A DNA stretch of 64,000 bases, taken from the NCBI GenBank assembly GCA_963662175.1, contig OY759224.1:24313489-24377488 (forward strand). The letters run 5' to 3'. Shown here one piece after another: positions 52,240-63,389 of the stretch; position 1 is the stretch's first letter; every line of letters starts with the position of its first letter. The DNA is from Aradus depressus (Eukaryota > Arthropoda > Insecta > Hemiptera > Aradidae). The notes beneath the pieces were generated by a model. That model was given only the letters and a program-made list of their open reading frames with translations. It ran no database searches and was not told where the DNA came from. The position numbers were made by a program, and so were the translations under genes.

Positions 52240-52940
52240 AAATTACAATAGGGTAAAATGTCAAATTAGCGAAACTGTTCAGTCAAGCTCTGCGCAGTAA
52301 CGGCATGTAGGCACAATTTAAAAATTTCACATTTGAAAATTAGTCATATTTTGGTAGATAAAATTGTCTTTTTAGAAAAAAATATATATGTAATGTGGTC
52401 ATTACATGACTTTCTTTTACCAACCACGCTTATATATCACTCTTTCCCCGTTTCCGAGGCGGAATTTCTTATATCCTGTAATGCCAATATGAAATGATTT
52501 TGAGAAGGGGAAGCGGAATAGAGAGTCTTCTGTAAATATTGTACCACCTATAAGTCCTATAATGGCCACATCACATATATTTTACTTTGGTCTTCTTTTT
52601 TAATAAAATCTACCAATGATAATAATAATTTTATTTCCGTTAAACCAATACACGGTAATAAGATACGTCAAAAGAATTTATGCATTAAGATAGCTTATAA
52701 ATTAAATTTATAAATATTTGAGTCTAACACATCTATGATTAGTAATAACAAAACTATTAAAAAAAAAAAAGGAAAATTAAATGAATACAAACTGAATGAA
52801 TAAATATTTTAAAATATATGAGTACAAAAAAAATTTTAATACATAGATGCATTTATAATAAGTACTTAGATATATTTTTCAATTCATAAAAATTAAGATA
52901 ATAATAATAAAAATATATAACAATATAATATATTGTGGAC
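52240..52940. other. AT-rich non-coding stretch
   Basis: Positions 52395-52570 contain a partly inverted pair (atgtggtcattacatgac and ataatggccacatcacat) that may be a small MITE. The rest is simple AT-rich sequence without a gene. Confidence 0.4.
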
Positions 52941-52949
52941 GTGGCCCTT

Positions 52950-53215
52950 AGTTTATTTTATCTGGCAAGTAAAATAAACTTAAGCACACCGTCCTTCGGA
53001 TGGGACGTTGAGCGATGGTCCCGAGCCTGTACGATGTCAGGTACTCGTTAAAGACCCCTACCCTTATTATATATAATACCTACTTAATATAAATTTAGGA
53101 CTCCCATAGTCGAGTCCGGGTTCATGTCCACCAGAGTGACGGAAGAGCGCTCTGGGTGTAGGCGATATGACCTTGTAGTTAAAGCACAGGCATGAGTCAT
53201 AACTATTTTATAATT
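52950..53215 (+). mobile_element. tRNA-derived SINE, copy 1 (head truncated)
   Basis: Shares with copy 2 the order ggatgggacgt..agcg..ggtcccgag, gtacgatgtcaggtactcgt, taaagacccct, ggactcccat, gtccaccagag, gcgatatgac, gtaaagc. The tRNA-like head is missing. Confidence 0.7.
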
Positions 53216-54127
53216 CGTAGCTAGGCGATATAATTTAAAAATTATTTAAAAATATTTCCTCCTGATGTTTCATTCTTTGAGGAGCTAAAACTTTTGTCGT
53301 ATTGATCCTACTCAAATCTGAGCACTTATTAACAGTAGGGAATTTAATAAGGAATATTTTTGGTAAGTAACAATTTGATAGGACTAACAGTTTTCGGGTA
53401 AATCAAAGAAACGTTCAAAAATATGTGTTTCAAAATTACATTTTAGGTCAAAATACAAATCGTATTTCATTTACAATATCGATTTTTGATTAGGTATGCA
53501 AAAGCGGTATTTTGAAAAATGTACTTAGGCCCCGAAGTAGTTTCAATTTTCGGGTGGTATCCTTTGTCGGTTTTGAATTCACATATAAAATCATATACAC
53601 ATACTTATTCTATCGGGAGTTATTGTGTTCACACGTAGATATATTTTTTTTTTTTTCATATTTCAAATCTGGAGGTTGGAAATTATGAAATTCCGTTGAA
53701 AACTTGGCGTCGAATTTTCCATGAAATACATAACTTTCCCTATACTTGGTATAGTCGTGGAAGTAATAAAATAATTATCGAATAAATATTGAAAAACTGA
53801 AAATTGGAATACTCACTGAATCTCATATTTGTGTGGTTTGAAGCAATCAAGGTGTTTTCATTGAAGTCTGTCCTTTTATACTTCAAGTTATTTTATATCA
53901 GTTGAGTGGTTTTGATAACCAGTTATATCTGTGTATTCAGTGAGAAAAAAAATCCCGATATAAAATTAATATCAAAATAATTTATTTGTTTGTTCTATTA
54001 CCTAAACGTTTTGAAAATAATTGGATTTATATTCAAGAATATTTTCAAAACTGATTTCACATCTTCAAAAAGCGAAGTATTCTGTTACTATGTGTGATAG
54101 TAAGATGTTGTGGGACAAGATTTCTTA
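53216..54127. other. AT-rich non-coding stretch with repeat copy 2
   Basis: Contains the second copy of the AT-rich repeat (about 53670-53790; tgaaattccgttgaaaactt and ataactttccctatacttgg). No gene is seen in the remainder. Confidence 0.45.
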
Positions 54128-54765
54128 TAGAAATAAAAGACGTTGTCTTCCCACTGTTTTATTTTAGACCAGAACTGGTTTTCGACGCAACAGCGTCATC
54201 ATCAGTGGTTCATCTATGATAGAATAATAAAATAAAATAGTCTCAGAGACTGGTTCCAAACTAAGGGAATTAGCTATCCTGTAAGAGATGGATTGTAAAA
54301 TTGGTTTTTATAAAGATATTTATTATGTGTATTTATTTTATTATTTTTCAAGTCTGTCATAATATTATTAAAAATTTTTATTTATTATATTTTATGACAA
54401 CAAAAAATTCCTTTGGTTGTACGGTGAAATTTTTTATATTATGTTACCTACTATTATGGAGAAACTTGTTTTAGTTATTTTATGTATTAGAATGGTTTTG
54501 CATGTAGAGAGAGTGAGTGAACCTAACTATCCCCACTCCTTAGAGATATGCCAGTTGTCCTTTAACCGCTGTGCTGTGTGGGTGGGGTAAGTTTATAATT
54601 TTTTATCTTGTTACTCTCTATCCTGATGCTTTAAGAGTTATTTATACTTTTCATTATTTGTATATTTTATTATTCTATCATAGATGAACCACTGATGATG
54701 ACGCTGTTGCGTCGAAAACTGTTTCTAGTCTAAAATAAAACATTGCGAAGACGTATTTTCTATGT
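54128..54765. mobile_element. Foldback element with ~105-bp inverted ends
   Basis: Left arm 54128-54233 and right arm 54662-54765 are inverted copies (core ttttcgacgcaacagcgtc and atcatcagtggttcatctat). The 430-bp AT-rich centre has no coding sequence. In the right arm the plus strand reads ctgatga, a 5-bp stem with a tgtt loop, then gaaa. Confidence 0.75.
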
Positions 54766-54856
54766 GACATCCTGTTACTAGAATTTATGTTATTTATATA
54801 TTACTTGTCATGATCAATAAAACAGTAACGTTATAGATTTATTTCAATCAAATTCG

Positions 54857-55524
54857 TTAACCCTTTAGTACACTCGCCTTTGGATTTTCGCGGTCCCTAT
54901 GTTTAATAACAAGCTAATCCCCACTTCTATTCTTCAATGACATGTCTATGAATGAACACAACAAGTAGCGCATTGATCTGATATTTTATCAGTCGGTAAC
55001 ACTAGGTCAAAGTGGAAGGGACAACAATTGCGGCACTGTATACCGTGCCTGTGTTAAAATGTAATTTTTTTTTATATTTTATTTCGTATTTGTTTTCTTT
55101 AGAACTAAGTATATTTTTATGTTATAGTTAATTTTTTTCATGAACTACTAACTTATAATTAAATAATAATAATTAGCTGTTAATTAATTTTAATTAATTA
55201 AAAAAACTAAAAATTATTAATTATTAATTTTTTCCTTAAGTTATTTATAATTAATTATATTGTTCTTCATTTGTACTATAATAAGATGTTTTTCTTTACT
55301 TCAATATATGTAATTCTTAAACATTTAAAAGGTTCAATTTTTGTTACTTTTTTTTCAATAATGTTTTTAAAAACATTGTTATGCATTCAGTACGCCTAAT
55401 AATAACTTTCTGGAGTTGTATGGGGTGCAAAACTGCTGAAAAACTCAATAGTTAAGCATGTGGTACTTAGTGCCGCGCGAGTGTACTAATGTAACAATGA
55501 AAGGCGAATGTACTAGAGGGTTAA
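54857..55524. mobile_element. piggyBac-type MITE with TTAA duplications
   Basis: Element 54861-55520. The left end CCCTTTAGTACACTCGCCTTT is inverted at the right end (aaaggcgaatgtactagaggg) with two mismatches. TTAA lies immediately outside both ends (54857-54860 and 55521-55524), the target of piggyBac-family transposases. The interior is AT-rich with no transposase, so mobility would have depended on another copy. Confidence 0.8.
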
Positions 55525-57200
55525 GTATAACTGAAATTATAGCGATTTTAAAAGATATTTTGTAACAGTTACTGTATAACTTAATGTGTAAATTCTCTTC
55601 TTCTTAGGTCATAAAACATTTTAAAACAAAAAAGTCTCCGGTCAATCAAAGGCAATGTACTTCCTCAGACCAAATTAATTAGTTTCGCTTCCTCCCCAAA
55701 ACTAGTCGACCGTTTGCGCTAATATTCGACCGTTGACTTACACAGGTGTTCCTAAATCTTCATACTAAATTTAGTGTCGATAAATTCGTTACATCGACAG
55801 TTGGGGTTTTTGATTGAGCCCACTCTTTCCCTTCAACAAATATTGCTGAAATTTAAAAAGGTTATGCCCTCATTGGATTTTGATCTTAAATATAAAATTT
55901 CATGTCAATACATTCATTACACCGGCACAATACATTCATTACACCGAGTTCACAGAAACACACACTTTATCATGCTTCGAATCTAAAGGTCGGAAAACAT
56001 GAAATTTCGTTGAAAACTTAGCATAGAATTTGCATTATTTCCTTTATAACTCGGAGTTGGAGAGATAAAAAAGATTCAAGTACTTATAACATTTGGAGGT
56101 CATTGTCTAGTGTTCAGTTTGCCGAAAAATGTAACGATTGATAAGTTAGCAGTATCCCTGTACTTCGTATAACTGGGAAAGTATAAGTACAAATTATTAT
56201 ATAATTTTTATTTAATTTTTTTATTATTATTTACAATAAAATACTCAAATGTAGTAAAAACCAAATACTCATACACAGAAAAAACATAAATAATTTTCTT
56301 TAAAACAAAAAGAAACACATAAGGAACATATTATTATTGTTTCATGTTCTTCACATCGTATTATGTTATATATATATATATAAATATTAATCTATTCATT
56401 TATTTTAAATATATCTATGTTATAATACAACAATCTTTTGATTCTGAGAAAGTAGAATTTCTCTCTCTTTTTTTCCCCTTATCATTTAGCAATGAAAACA
56501 TATAAAATTATTCAACCAAAACAATCATAGATTAAGAGAAAAAATTGGAAAAAAAATTCTAAATTTTGGAAATAACTGAACTTATTTTGTAAATACATTT
56601 ATGTATGTATAAACGTCTATTATAAAACGCAAATGTATTTACAAGTATTATAACTGTAATATAAACTTCGAGAATAACCTAAAATAATTTTTTTTTTTAT
56701 AAGAAATAGAAACATTATGCTTCAAAACATCTTAAACCCGAACTGAAGGCACGTAGCAGTTCATTAAAATGAACGTATCTGTATTAAACTAAATTAACAC
56801 TTTTGTTGACAAACAATTAAAAATTAGCTGAATAAATAAACAAATACTGGTGGAGAATAAGACGTCAGTTTTAATATAAATATGTATAAAAAATATATAT
56901 ATTTTTTTTTTCAAAATGAATAGTGGCTATACTGAGCGAGGCGCAAATTAAACTATTTTTTTCATAATACAATCAAAATACATTATTTATTATTGGGTTA
57001 TATAAGGAGATTCTGAATTCATATATAATAGATTCATCCCAGCATTACTTCTCTCAATTTATTTTTTAATTAGCAATTAAAAAATTTCGGGATTTCCCAT
57101 CATCAGTATCTGTACACCATCTGTTCTATATGTTAACATTTCTTCTGTCAAAAAGAATCTTCCTTTTATAGAAACATAATAATAAGTCAAAACTGACTTG
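55525..57200. other. AT-rich non-coding stretch with repeat copy 3
   Basis: A diverged third copy of the AT-rich repeat lies at about 55985-56190 (tgaaatttcgttgaaaactt, then tccctgtacttcgtata). The rest, including an (at)n run near 56366, shows no recognisable gene. Confidence 0.45.
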
Positions 57201-57204
57201 GTGT

Positions 57205-57490
57205 TCCAATATAGAGCTAGCGTACTTGCCTTCTCAGCTCAAGATCGCGAGTTAGAAACCCGGCCGAAGCCCTTATTTTTTAAAATCTCAGATGGGACGT
57301 CAAGCGAAGGTCCCGAGGGGCCCGTACGATGTCAGGTACTCGTTAAAGACCCCTATACTAGTTAAATAAACCAGGCAAAATCTAGGACCCCCAGATTAGT
57401 GGAGGCTCATGTCAACCAGAGCGATGTAAAGAGGTAGGTGATATGATTTCGTAGGTAAAGCCTGGACAAGTCACGATCGAGTACTTCACG
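57205..57490 (+). mobile_element. tRNA-derived SINE, copy 2 (with head)
   Basis: The head, gagctagcgtacttgcctt...gcgagttagaaacccggc (57220-57265), has degenerate pol III A- and B-box spacing. The conserved body shared with copy 1 follows: gatgggacgtcaagcg, ggtcccgag, gtacgatgtcaggtactcgt, taaagacccct. Confidence 0.7.
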
Positions 57491-57635
57491 AAATGTCTAT
57501 AATTGCTAATTTTTAAGAAAGCGAAAAACAAATTGAGAGAATTAATGCTGTAATGAATATATTATATTATTTATTTAGAACATCTTAAATAATACTTATT
57601 GTATATACATATATTTAACGTTTGTATATACAAGT

Positions 57636-57870
57636 TACCGCCGGTAGCACAGAAGTAGGTAGCTACAGAGCTATAGATCGAGACGTGAGAGGGTCTGAGG
57701 CTACCGTCTTTCAGAAAGAACGTTAAGAGTCTCGAGCTTTTGCGATTTATAACCACTCTCTCTCTTAAATTAACCTGGGAAGGCAAAATTTAGTACTCCC
57801 AATGTATATAGTCAAGTCCACCAGAGCGCACTGATAGTATGCGATATTACTTCATAGTGAGTCAGAAAAA
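57636..57870 (+). mobile_element. tRNA-derived SINE, copy 3 (diverged)
   Basis: A tRNA-like head (accgccggtagcacagaagt ... gatcgagacgtgagagggtc) is followed by a body matching copies 1 and 2 in its second half (aacctgg-aggcaaaattta, gtactccca, gtccaccagagcgc, gcgatatta). The central ggtcccgag part is eroded. Confidence 0.55.
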
Positions 57871-59300
57871 CAGTTTCGTAATATTACATGTAACGTGCAA
57901 AGTTCAAAATCATACAAGGCGGACAGTGTACAATGAATTTTGAATAGTCTATAAATCTCAATTCTTTTCACCCTCAACACATTTGGTTCTCCCAAATCTG
58001 CAGTTAAGCCCGCGAACAAATAATTCCATAAGCTAAATGGCCAATGTCCAAAAAAAACAAAAGTCTGAAATTACCGTAAACTAATTGCAAGTGATTGAAT
58101 TCGTTCTCCAAGTATAGTACATACATATATGATTTTTTGCAAATTCTAGCTCATTATTATGGTAATAATAAAAACACATGCAAAAAAAAAAAAAAAAACT
58201 ATTATTAAGGCGAATTTTAGTTTCGCATAGGAATTCTTTTTAGAATTAAATATCTCGAAAAATAATAAAATTAAAATGATAGAAAACCAAGATCTGAAGA
58301 TTCACTGGCAGGAAAAAGGACTTTCCTCAAATCGAGATGAATGTTTTGAATAAAATGTGATAAATATATTACAATACATAAATTTCGCTCCAATGAGCGC
58401 TTTCAACCGCCAAATTATTATCATTTAAAATTTGAACAGAAAAATGAAGTAACTTAAAGTCTCATGATCGGAACATGTTCCCAAATCCCCTATTTTTTTT
58501 TATTTTTTATGATTGAAATGTCTCTGGAATTCCGAGATCGTTGACTCTTAATTTGGGCTTCGTACAAACTGTGTACGTCTTTGTACGATTTTATACATTG
58601 CACGAATCATATACAGAATGACCCAGGGGATATATGCACCAAACTTTCGAGGATATATGCACCAAACTTCAGGGACATATAATCAAGAGGCCAAAAACAG
58701 AAGAAATAACAAAAATATATAAATATGTTTGGAAAATGCTTCATTAAAAGTTCACAGCCAAAAAACCATGGCTACTCTTTCATTTAGTGTCCACCATTCT
58801 TAAACAATTTTCTATTGTTCCAAAAGCACAATTATATAATTAATACTATACAAATAAATTGTTATAATTGAAATATTATAAATAACGCAAGATTTATCTA
58901 AGACGGTGGCCTGAAATCCTTTTGCAGAATTTCCCGAAAGATTAACGGGAAGAACTCATAAAATTCATTACAGAATATTACATTTACAAACAAAAAAACT
59001 ATTAATTATTTATATTTATTCATCGAATAATAATCTGATGGCCCCTGTTGCGAATAACTCAAATAATTGTTTTATAATAAAATACAATTCCTAGTCATCA
59101 TTTTTTCAATGAAATGTTAAAGAATTACAAAAAAAAAAGTTATTTTATAATCGGTATCTTCAAAATCCCGTACATAATAAGTTCCTAAATAACAATAATA
59201 ATTATATTACTAAATAAATACAACAAACTTCATTTTCTGAAATATTGTCTATTCCACAAAAAATATATATATACAAAATGTTTGGCATTACACCGTCGTC
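57871..59300. other. AT-rich non-coding stretch
   Basis: Only a short direct repeat (ggatatatgcaccaaactt at about 58640 and 58662) stands out. No gene or element recognised. Confidence 0.5.
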
Positions 59301-59491
59301 AGGTTAAAGACCAAAGATTAAAGTGCCCCAGAGACGATCAATTGAAATGAAGGCGCGATTGATCGAGTTTCAATCATCACATCAATTCTAGTTTCTGTGT
59401 TCACTTTCAAATGTTCTGTTTTGATGAAGTGTTCTCGCTGATATTTTAATTTGTTGATTATTAAAATTACATATTTTTTTTTTATTTTAAA

Positions 59492-59680
59492 ATGGTATCG
59501 AAAACAGACATGGGATTTATTGCATTAACTCTAGCCCTCTGCAATCGGAAGAAAGAAAAGAGAAAGAGACGAGGGTCCAAAGAATGGTATAAACTGAGAA
59601 GTCGTTTTACCCACGAAAATTTATTACGTATCCTTCGAGATACTGAACCCGAGGATTACAAAAATTTTCTCAGATATTAA
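59492..59680 (+). pseudogene. Harbinger/ALP1-like transposase N-terminal fragment
   Basis: 62 codons from ATG 59492: a basic stretch (NRKKEKRKRRGSKEWYKLRS) and then FTHENLLRILRDTEPEDYKNFLRY before TAA. This resembles the start of Harbinger-type transposases, where W..R...G....LL.EL...D...F.NF.RM precedes the DDE domain. No DDE domain follows. The word agacgatcaatt occurs on both sides (59331 and 59872), possibly related to the element's ends. It could instead be a short unrelated peptide. Confidence 0.4.
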
Positions 59681-59900
59681 CAGCAAAACAAAGTCTCTTT
59701 CCTCGAACGAAACCACCTCATCAGAAACGACACTCATCTTTGCTGTCTGGCGAACAACTGACGGAACGATTATCAATTTGCTAGTTACACTATCAATTGC
59801 TCTTATTACCTTCAATCAAAACGTCTATCAATCGCCGTCATTTAATTGACAATCGCGTCAATTGCCTCCTAGACGATCAATTAGTCCCATCAAATGATAA

Positions 59901-61290
59901 AATTGACAATTGCAATATATATACATATATATAAAACTATGAACTGCATCTTTATGTACGGTTCGACTCAGCAAACGTGTCTTAAACATGACGAAGCCAA
60001 AAATTAATGGTTATATAAAAAAAATATCTGTTTATCATAAATGTTTTGATAGGTGAAACATTAACAGAATGAAATAAATATATATATTTTTTTTTGGAGA
60101 CCTAAGACCAACCTTGTTCAAGTACAAAAACACCTACATCGAAGGTCAAGTGAAAATTGAAGTGGTCTCAAATTAAGAATATTCTTCCTCAACCTGAGAT
60201 AGCAATTATTAAATTCCAACAAAACTAATTTATAAGTGATATGCATGAAATAATGTTTGTGTATGGTCATCAATAATTTTTTTGGTAAAAACACAAACAT
60301 TATTTCATGTGTATCACCTATAGTTTATCTATATTTTAGTTTTATCAATGTTATTACAGCTCAGCAAATTTGTTTAAGTAATCGATGGTTTAATGCCGAA
60401 ACAGGTAATTTTTGTATACATTTTTTTGATGGAATAGAGAATATTTAAAAAAATAATAAGTTCTTTAGTTTAAGTTCCATATTTTATCGCGTTTTTCAAT
60501 TTGACAATTATATGTCTGTGAAGAAATAGAGGGGAGTTATTAACATTCCTAAAACATTTAACTTTTTTTTTTTACAAGCCAACTATATTCTTTCATTTAT
60601 AAAAATGGTTTAATTAAAAAACAAGTCAATAATTTTAGGATAGTTAATACAGGTTTGTTGTAGGTACGCATCTGTTTTGGCTCTAATTTTAAAGAAAGAT
60701 ACTCTACTGTTGGCTTGTATAGGGAGTATTTACTTATTTTGACCTTGTACATAATGTATACAGCTGAAGTTTGGTGTAAAATATATTTCGAGAGATACTC
60801 TACAACATAAATTCTATTAGGAAGGAGGAGAGATGAGGCTTGTGGTAGAAAAAAAACAACTTGTAGAATTTCTGCCAACCTTTTTGTACTGAGTGAACCT
60901 TCTTCAGGATATATATTGACATGTAGATACAGTAGTTTAGAAGTTGGATATCTCAGAGTTATTGATTTTAGAGAAAACGTATTTGAAAGTTTCGTTCGCT
61001 TCTGAATTTATTGTTTTAGTTTCATATTATTGGAATGCAACATTTATGAAACAAAATCAATTCATAGATCAGTACTAAGACATTTCAAATTATCTATCTG
61101 AAACTAAAAATTTGGGGAAAAAATGAAAATTCTTTAACAGGTTATGCACATTTTAAAATGTACAGGGAGATTAAGCTCTGAATTTTGTATTTTCTGTTAT
61201 CCGAGTTCAGAATATGAAAGAGGGTGAAAACGTGTATATGAAAATGATAACTCAAGAATGAGTTTTTTTGAGTTGTCCCACTTCTCAACT
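59901..61290. other. AT-rich non-coding stretch with a small palindrome
   Basis: An inverted repeat of 30-bp arms lies at 60232-60261 and 60292-60321 (gcatgaaataatgtttgtg mirrored). At 60880-60930 the minus strand reads cctgaagaaggttcactcag, mirrored by cctgaagaaggcacactcag at 62847. No gene seen. Confidence 0.45.
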
Positions 61291-61631
61291 ACTGTATCGA
61301 AGATATTACAATAAAACGAAATGTAACTAAACAACAATCTAGATCATGTGCGAATATAACTTTAAAATTTTTTTACACTTTAACGAAATAAACTCAATTA
61401 TAACTAAATAAAACTCTATGAGGTGATATAAATATATTATATCTAAACATGACATCATGAGCGAACAAAATGTTTAAACTAAAACACAATATGGAGTTTA
61501 AACAGAAAGTAAATAAATGTATTCCAACAAACCTCCATCATCAACGAATAGAAATCTGTGGGTTTTTTTTGCCTTATGGTCGATGCATATTAGCCAGAAA
61601 CTATTTAAAAAAATAAAACTATTTTAATATA

Positions 61632-62459
61632 CAGTAAAAGTTTCTTATTCACGGTTTCCTTATTCGCGTTTTCATTATTCGCGGTTGAAAAAATTGCAAC
61701 CCAATTCCTGTATTGCAATCGGTAAACAGAAAGGGATTCGGTGTCGTTTATTAACGTACCGGCATCCTTTGAGTACTGCTGGTACGTGCCGAGGCAGACA
61801 CATTGACACCATGCTGGAAAAAACTGTGGCCTGTTTTGACTGACGGAAATGATGAAGAATCCGCGCAAATTCAAACTTTAACTGACAATGTTGTTCAAGT
61901 TACAAATGGAATAGGACGAGATGGCTTCGTACAGATAGAATCAAGTGACGTTCAGGAGTTGCTTGATTCGCAGGATGACTTGACCGAAACCGACTTGGAG
62001 GAAATGTTAACTTCACATTCGGCTGAAGAAGAGCCTTCAACGAGCACTGAAAAGGAGACCTTCAACTTGAAAAATCTGAGTGAAGGTTCACGTATGGCAA
62101 ATGAACTTTGTGATTTCTTCATGAAAATTGATCCATCTATGGAGAGGAGGCTTATTTTTAAAAGGCAAATTATTAATGCTACAGCTCAATATCAATCTGA
62201 ACTTAAAGACCTTTTAAAAGCGGCAAAACAAAACAAATTACTAAATTCTTTAAACCCTTGTCTAAAGCTGACAATAACGATTGAATTTAGTTGCGAATTT
62301 CTCAATAAATTGATTTTATTTTGATATATATTGGTTTTATTTTGGAACCTTGGAACGTATCCCCTATGATTCCATACTAATTACCATTCCATTTCCACGG
62401 TTTCTGTATTCGCGGCATATTTACGGAACACATACCCCGCGAATAAAGAGCTTTTACTG
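61632..62459 (+). mobile_element. Tigger-type DNA transposon, internally deleted
   Basis: Ends CAGTAAAAGTTTCTTATTC (61632) and, inverted, CAGTAAAAGCTCTTTATTCG (62459). TA flanks both (61630-61631 and 62460-62461). It retains only the C-terminal part of the transposase. Confidence 0.8.
61803..62324 (+). pseudogene. Tigger transposase C-terminal fragment
   Basis: The frame reads LTPCWKKLWPVLTD, then VQELLDSQDDLTETDLEEML, an acidic Ser/Thr stretch (EEEPSTSTEKE) and a helical tail, stop at 62322-62324. The CWKKLWP and ELLDS..ELT..DL motifs are characteristic of the region after the DDE domain in Tigger/JRK-type proteins. There is no true start: the first codon is TTG and the DNA-binding and catalytic domains have been deleted. 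Confidence 0.75.
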
Positions 62460-62800
62460 TATATCAATAATAAGGTTAAAAAAAACATATTTTAAATAGT
62501 TTCAGATTTCTATTCGTTAATAATGGAGGTTTGTTTAGGTACATTTACTCTCTGTTTATACTCCATATTGTGTTTTATTTTAAACATTTTGTTCACTCAT
62601 GAGATTTTATTTAGTTATATTTAGATATTATAGTATATTTTATTTTCGTTTTAGTTCAAATATTTTATTATTTATTGTTCACCTCACATACTTTTTATTT
62701 AGTTATTGTTTGTGTTTATTTCGTTATAGTGTAAATAATTTTAAAGTTATATTCGCGCACGATTGTTGTTGTCAAATTTAGTTTTATTGTTATATATTTT

Positions 62801-63119
62801 CTTAAGTCTAGCTTATATAACTCACTGATAATGTATATATGTCAAGACAGACCCTGAAGAAGGCACACTCAGAGAAGTTTCTTTTTATCGATCACAAGCC
62901 TTTACAGGCCGCTACAGACATCACATGGTTGGTCAATCCTTTCCTGATTGATAATTTCTACTGACAAAGAAGCAGTAATATATACATATGTATATTATGA
63001 ATATAAAATAACAGAAAATAAACTATATCAAAAATGTACTTGCTTTTGATATTTTTATTTTTATAAATCACTAGAAATGTAAAAAGTACATCTGTACATA
63101 TTATGTATGCCTTCTATAT
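62801..63119. other. AT-rich non-coding stretch
   Basis: It includes the cctgaagaaggcacactcag motif (62847) that pairs with 60880-60910. No gene is seen. Confidence 0.4.
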
Positions 63120-63264
63120 TTAATTATATACTATGTACAAGGTAAATGAGAAAATGGTCTTCGGTTGGTTTATCTCATATTCGTATTCATACTGGTATTC
63201 ATGTTGTTGAAACTGAGAGTTTTCAGGGGGCCCAATGGTAATAAATTGGAAGCACCGATACCAC
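63120..63264 (-). CDS. Candidate terminal exon (Tyr/Glu-repeat tail)
   Basis: On the minus strand a good acceptor (ttatatttttcag) at 63265 is followed by 145 nt that read, in one frame, WYRCFQFITIGPPENSQFQQ, HEYQYEYEYEINQPK and a short hydrophobic end before TAA 63122-63120. The other frames stop earlier. The low-complexity EYQYEYEYE suggests a real but fast-evolving C-terminus. No upstream exon is identified, and chance is not excluded. Confidence 0.2.
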
Positions 63265-63389
63265 CTGAAAAATATAATAATAAATAGGCAAAATAGTAAA
63301 GCAACATCAAAAATATAAAATAAAATAGAGCGAAATATTGCGGAGAAGTGTGATCAGTTCACACAACGAAGGGTTTCATAGGTTAGATA

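Larger units (their letters stand above)
61300..62800. repeat. Large foldback: inverted arms around a Tigger copy
   Basis: The left arm (about 61300-61620) and right arm (about 62465-62800) are imperfect inverted copies; examples are acaaacctccatcatcaacg against cgttaataatggaggtttgt, and gtttatttcgtta with ttaaagttatattcgc. The Tigger element occupies exactly the loop. Confidence 0.75.

Noticed and set aside
54690..54722. Calling an active hammerhead ribozyme
   Set aside because: One extra base before stem II, no clear stem I, and weak stem III; reported only as hammerhead-like.
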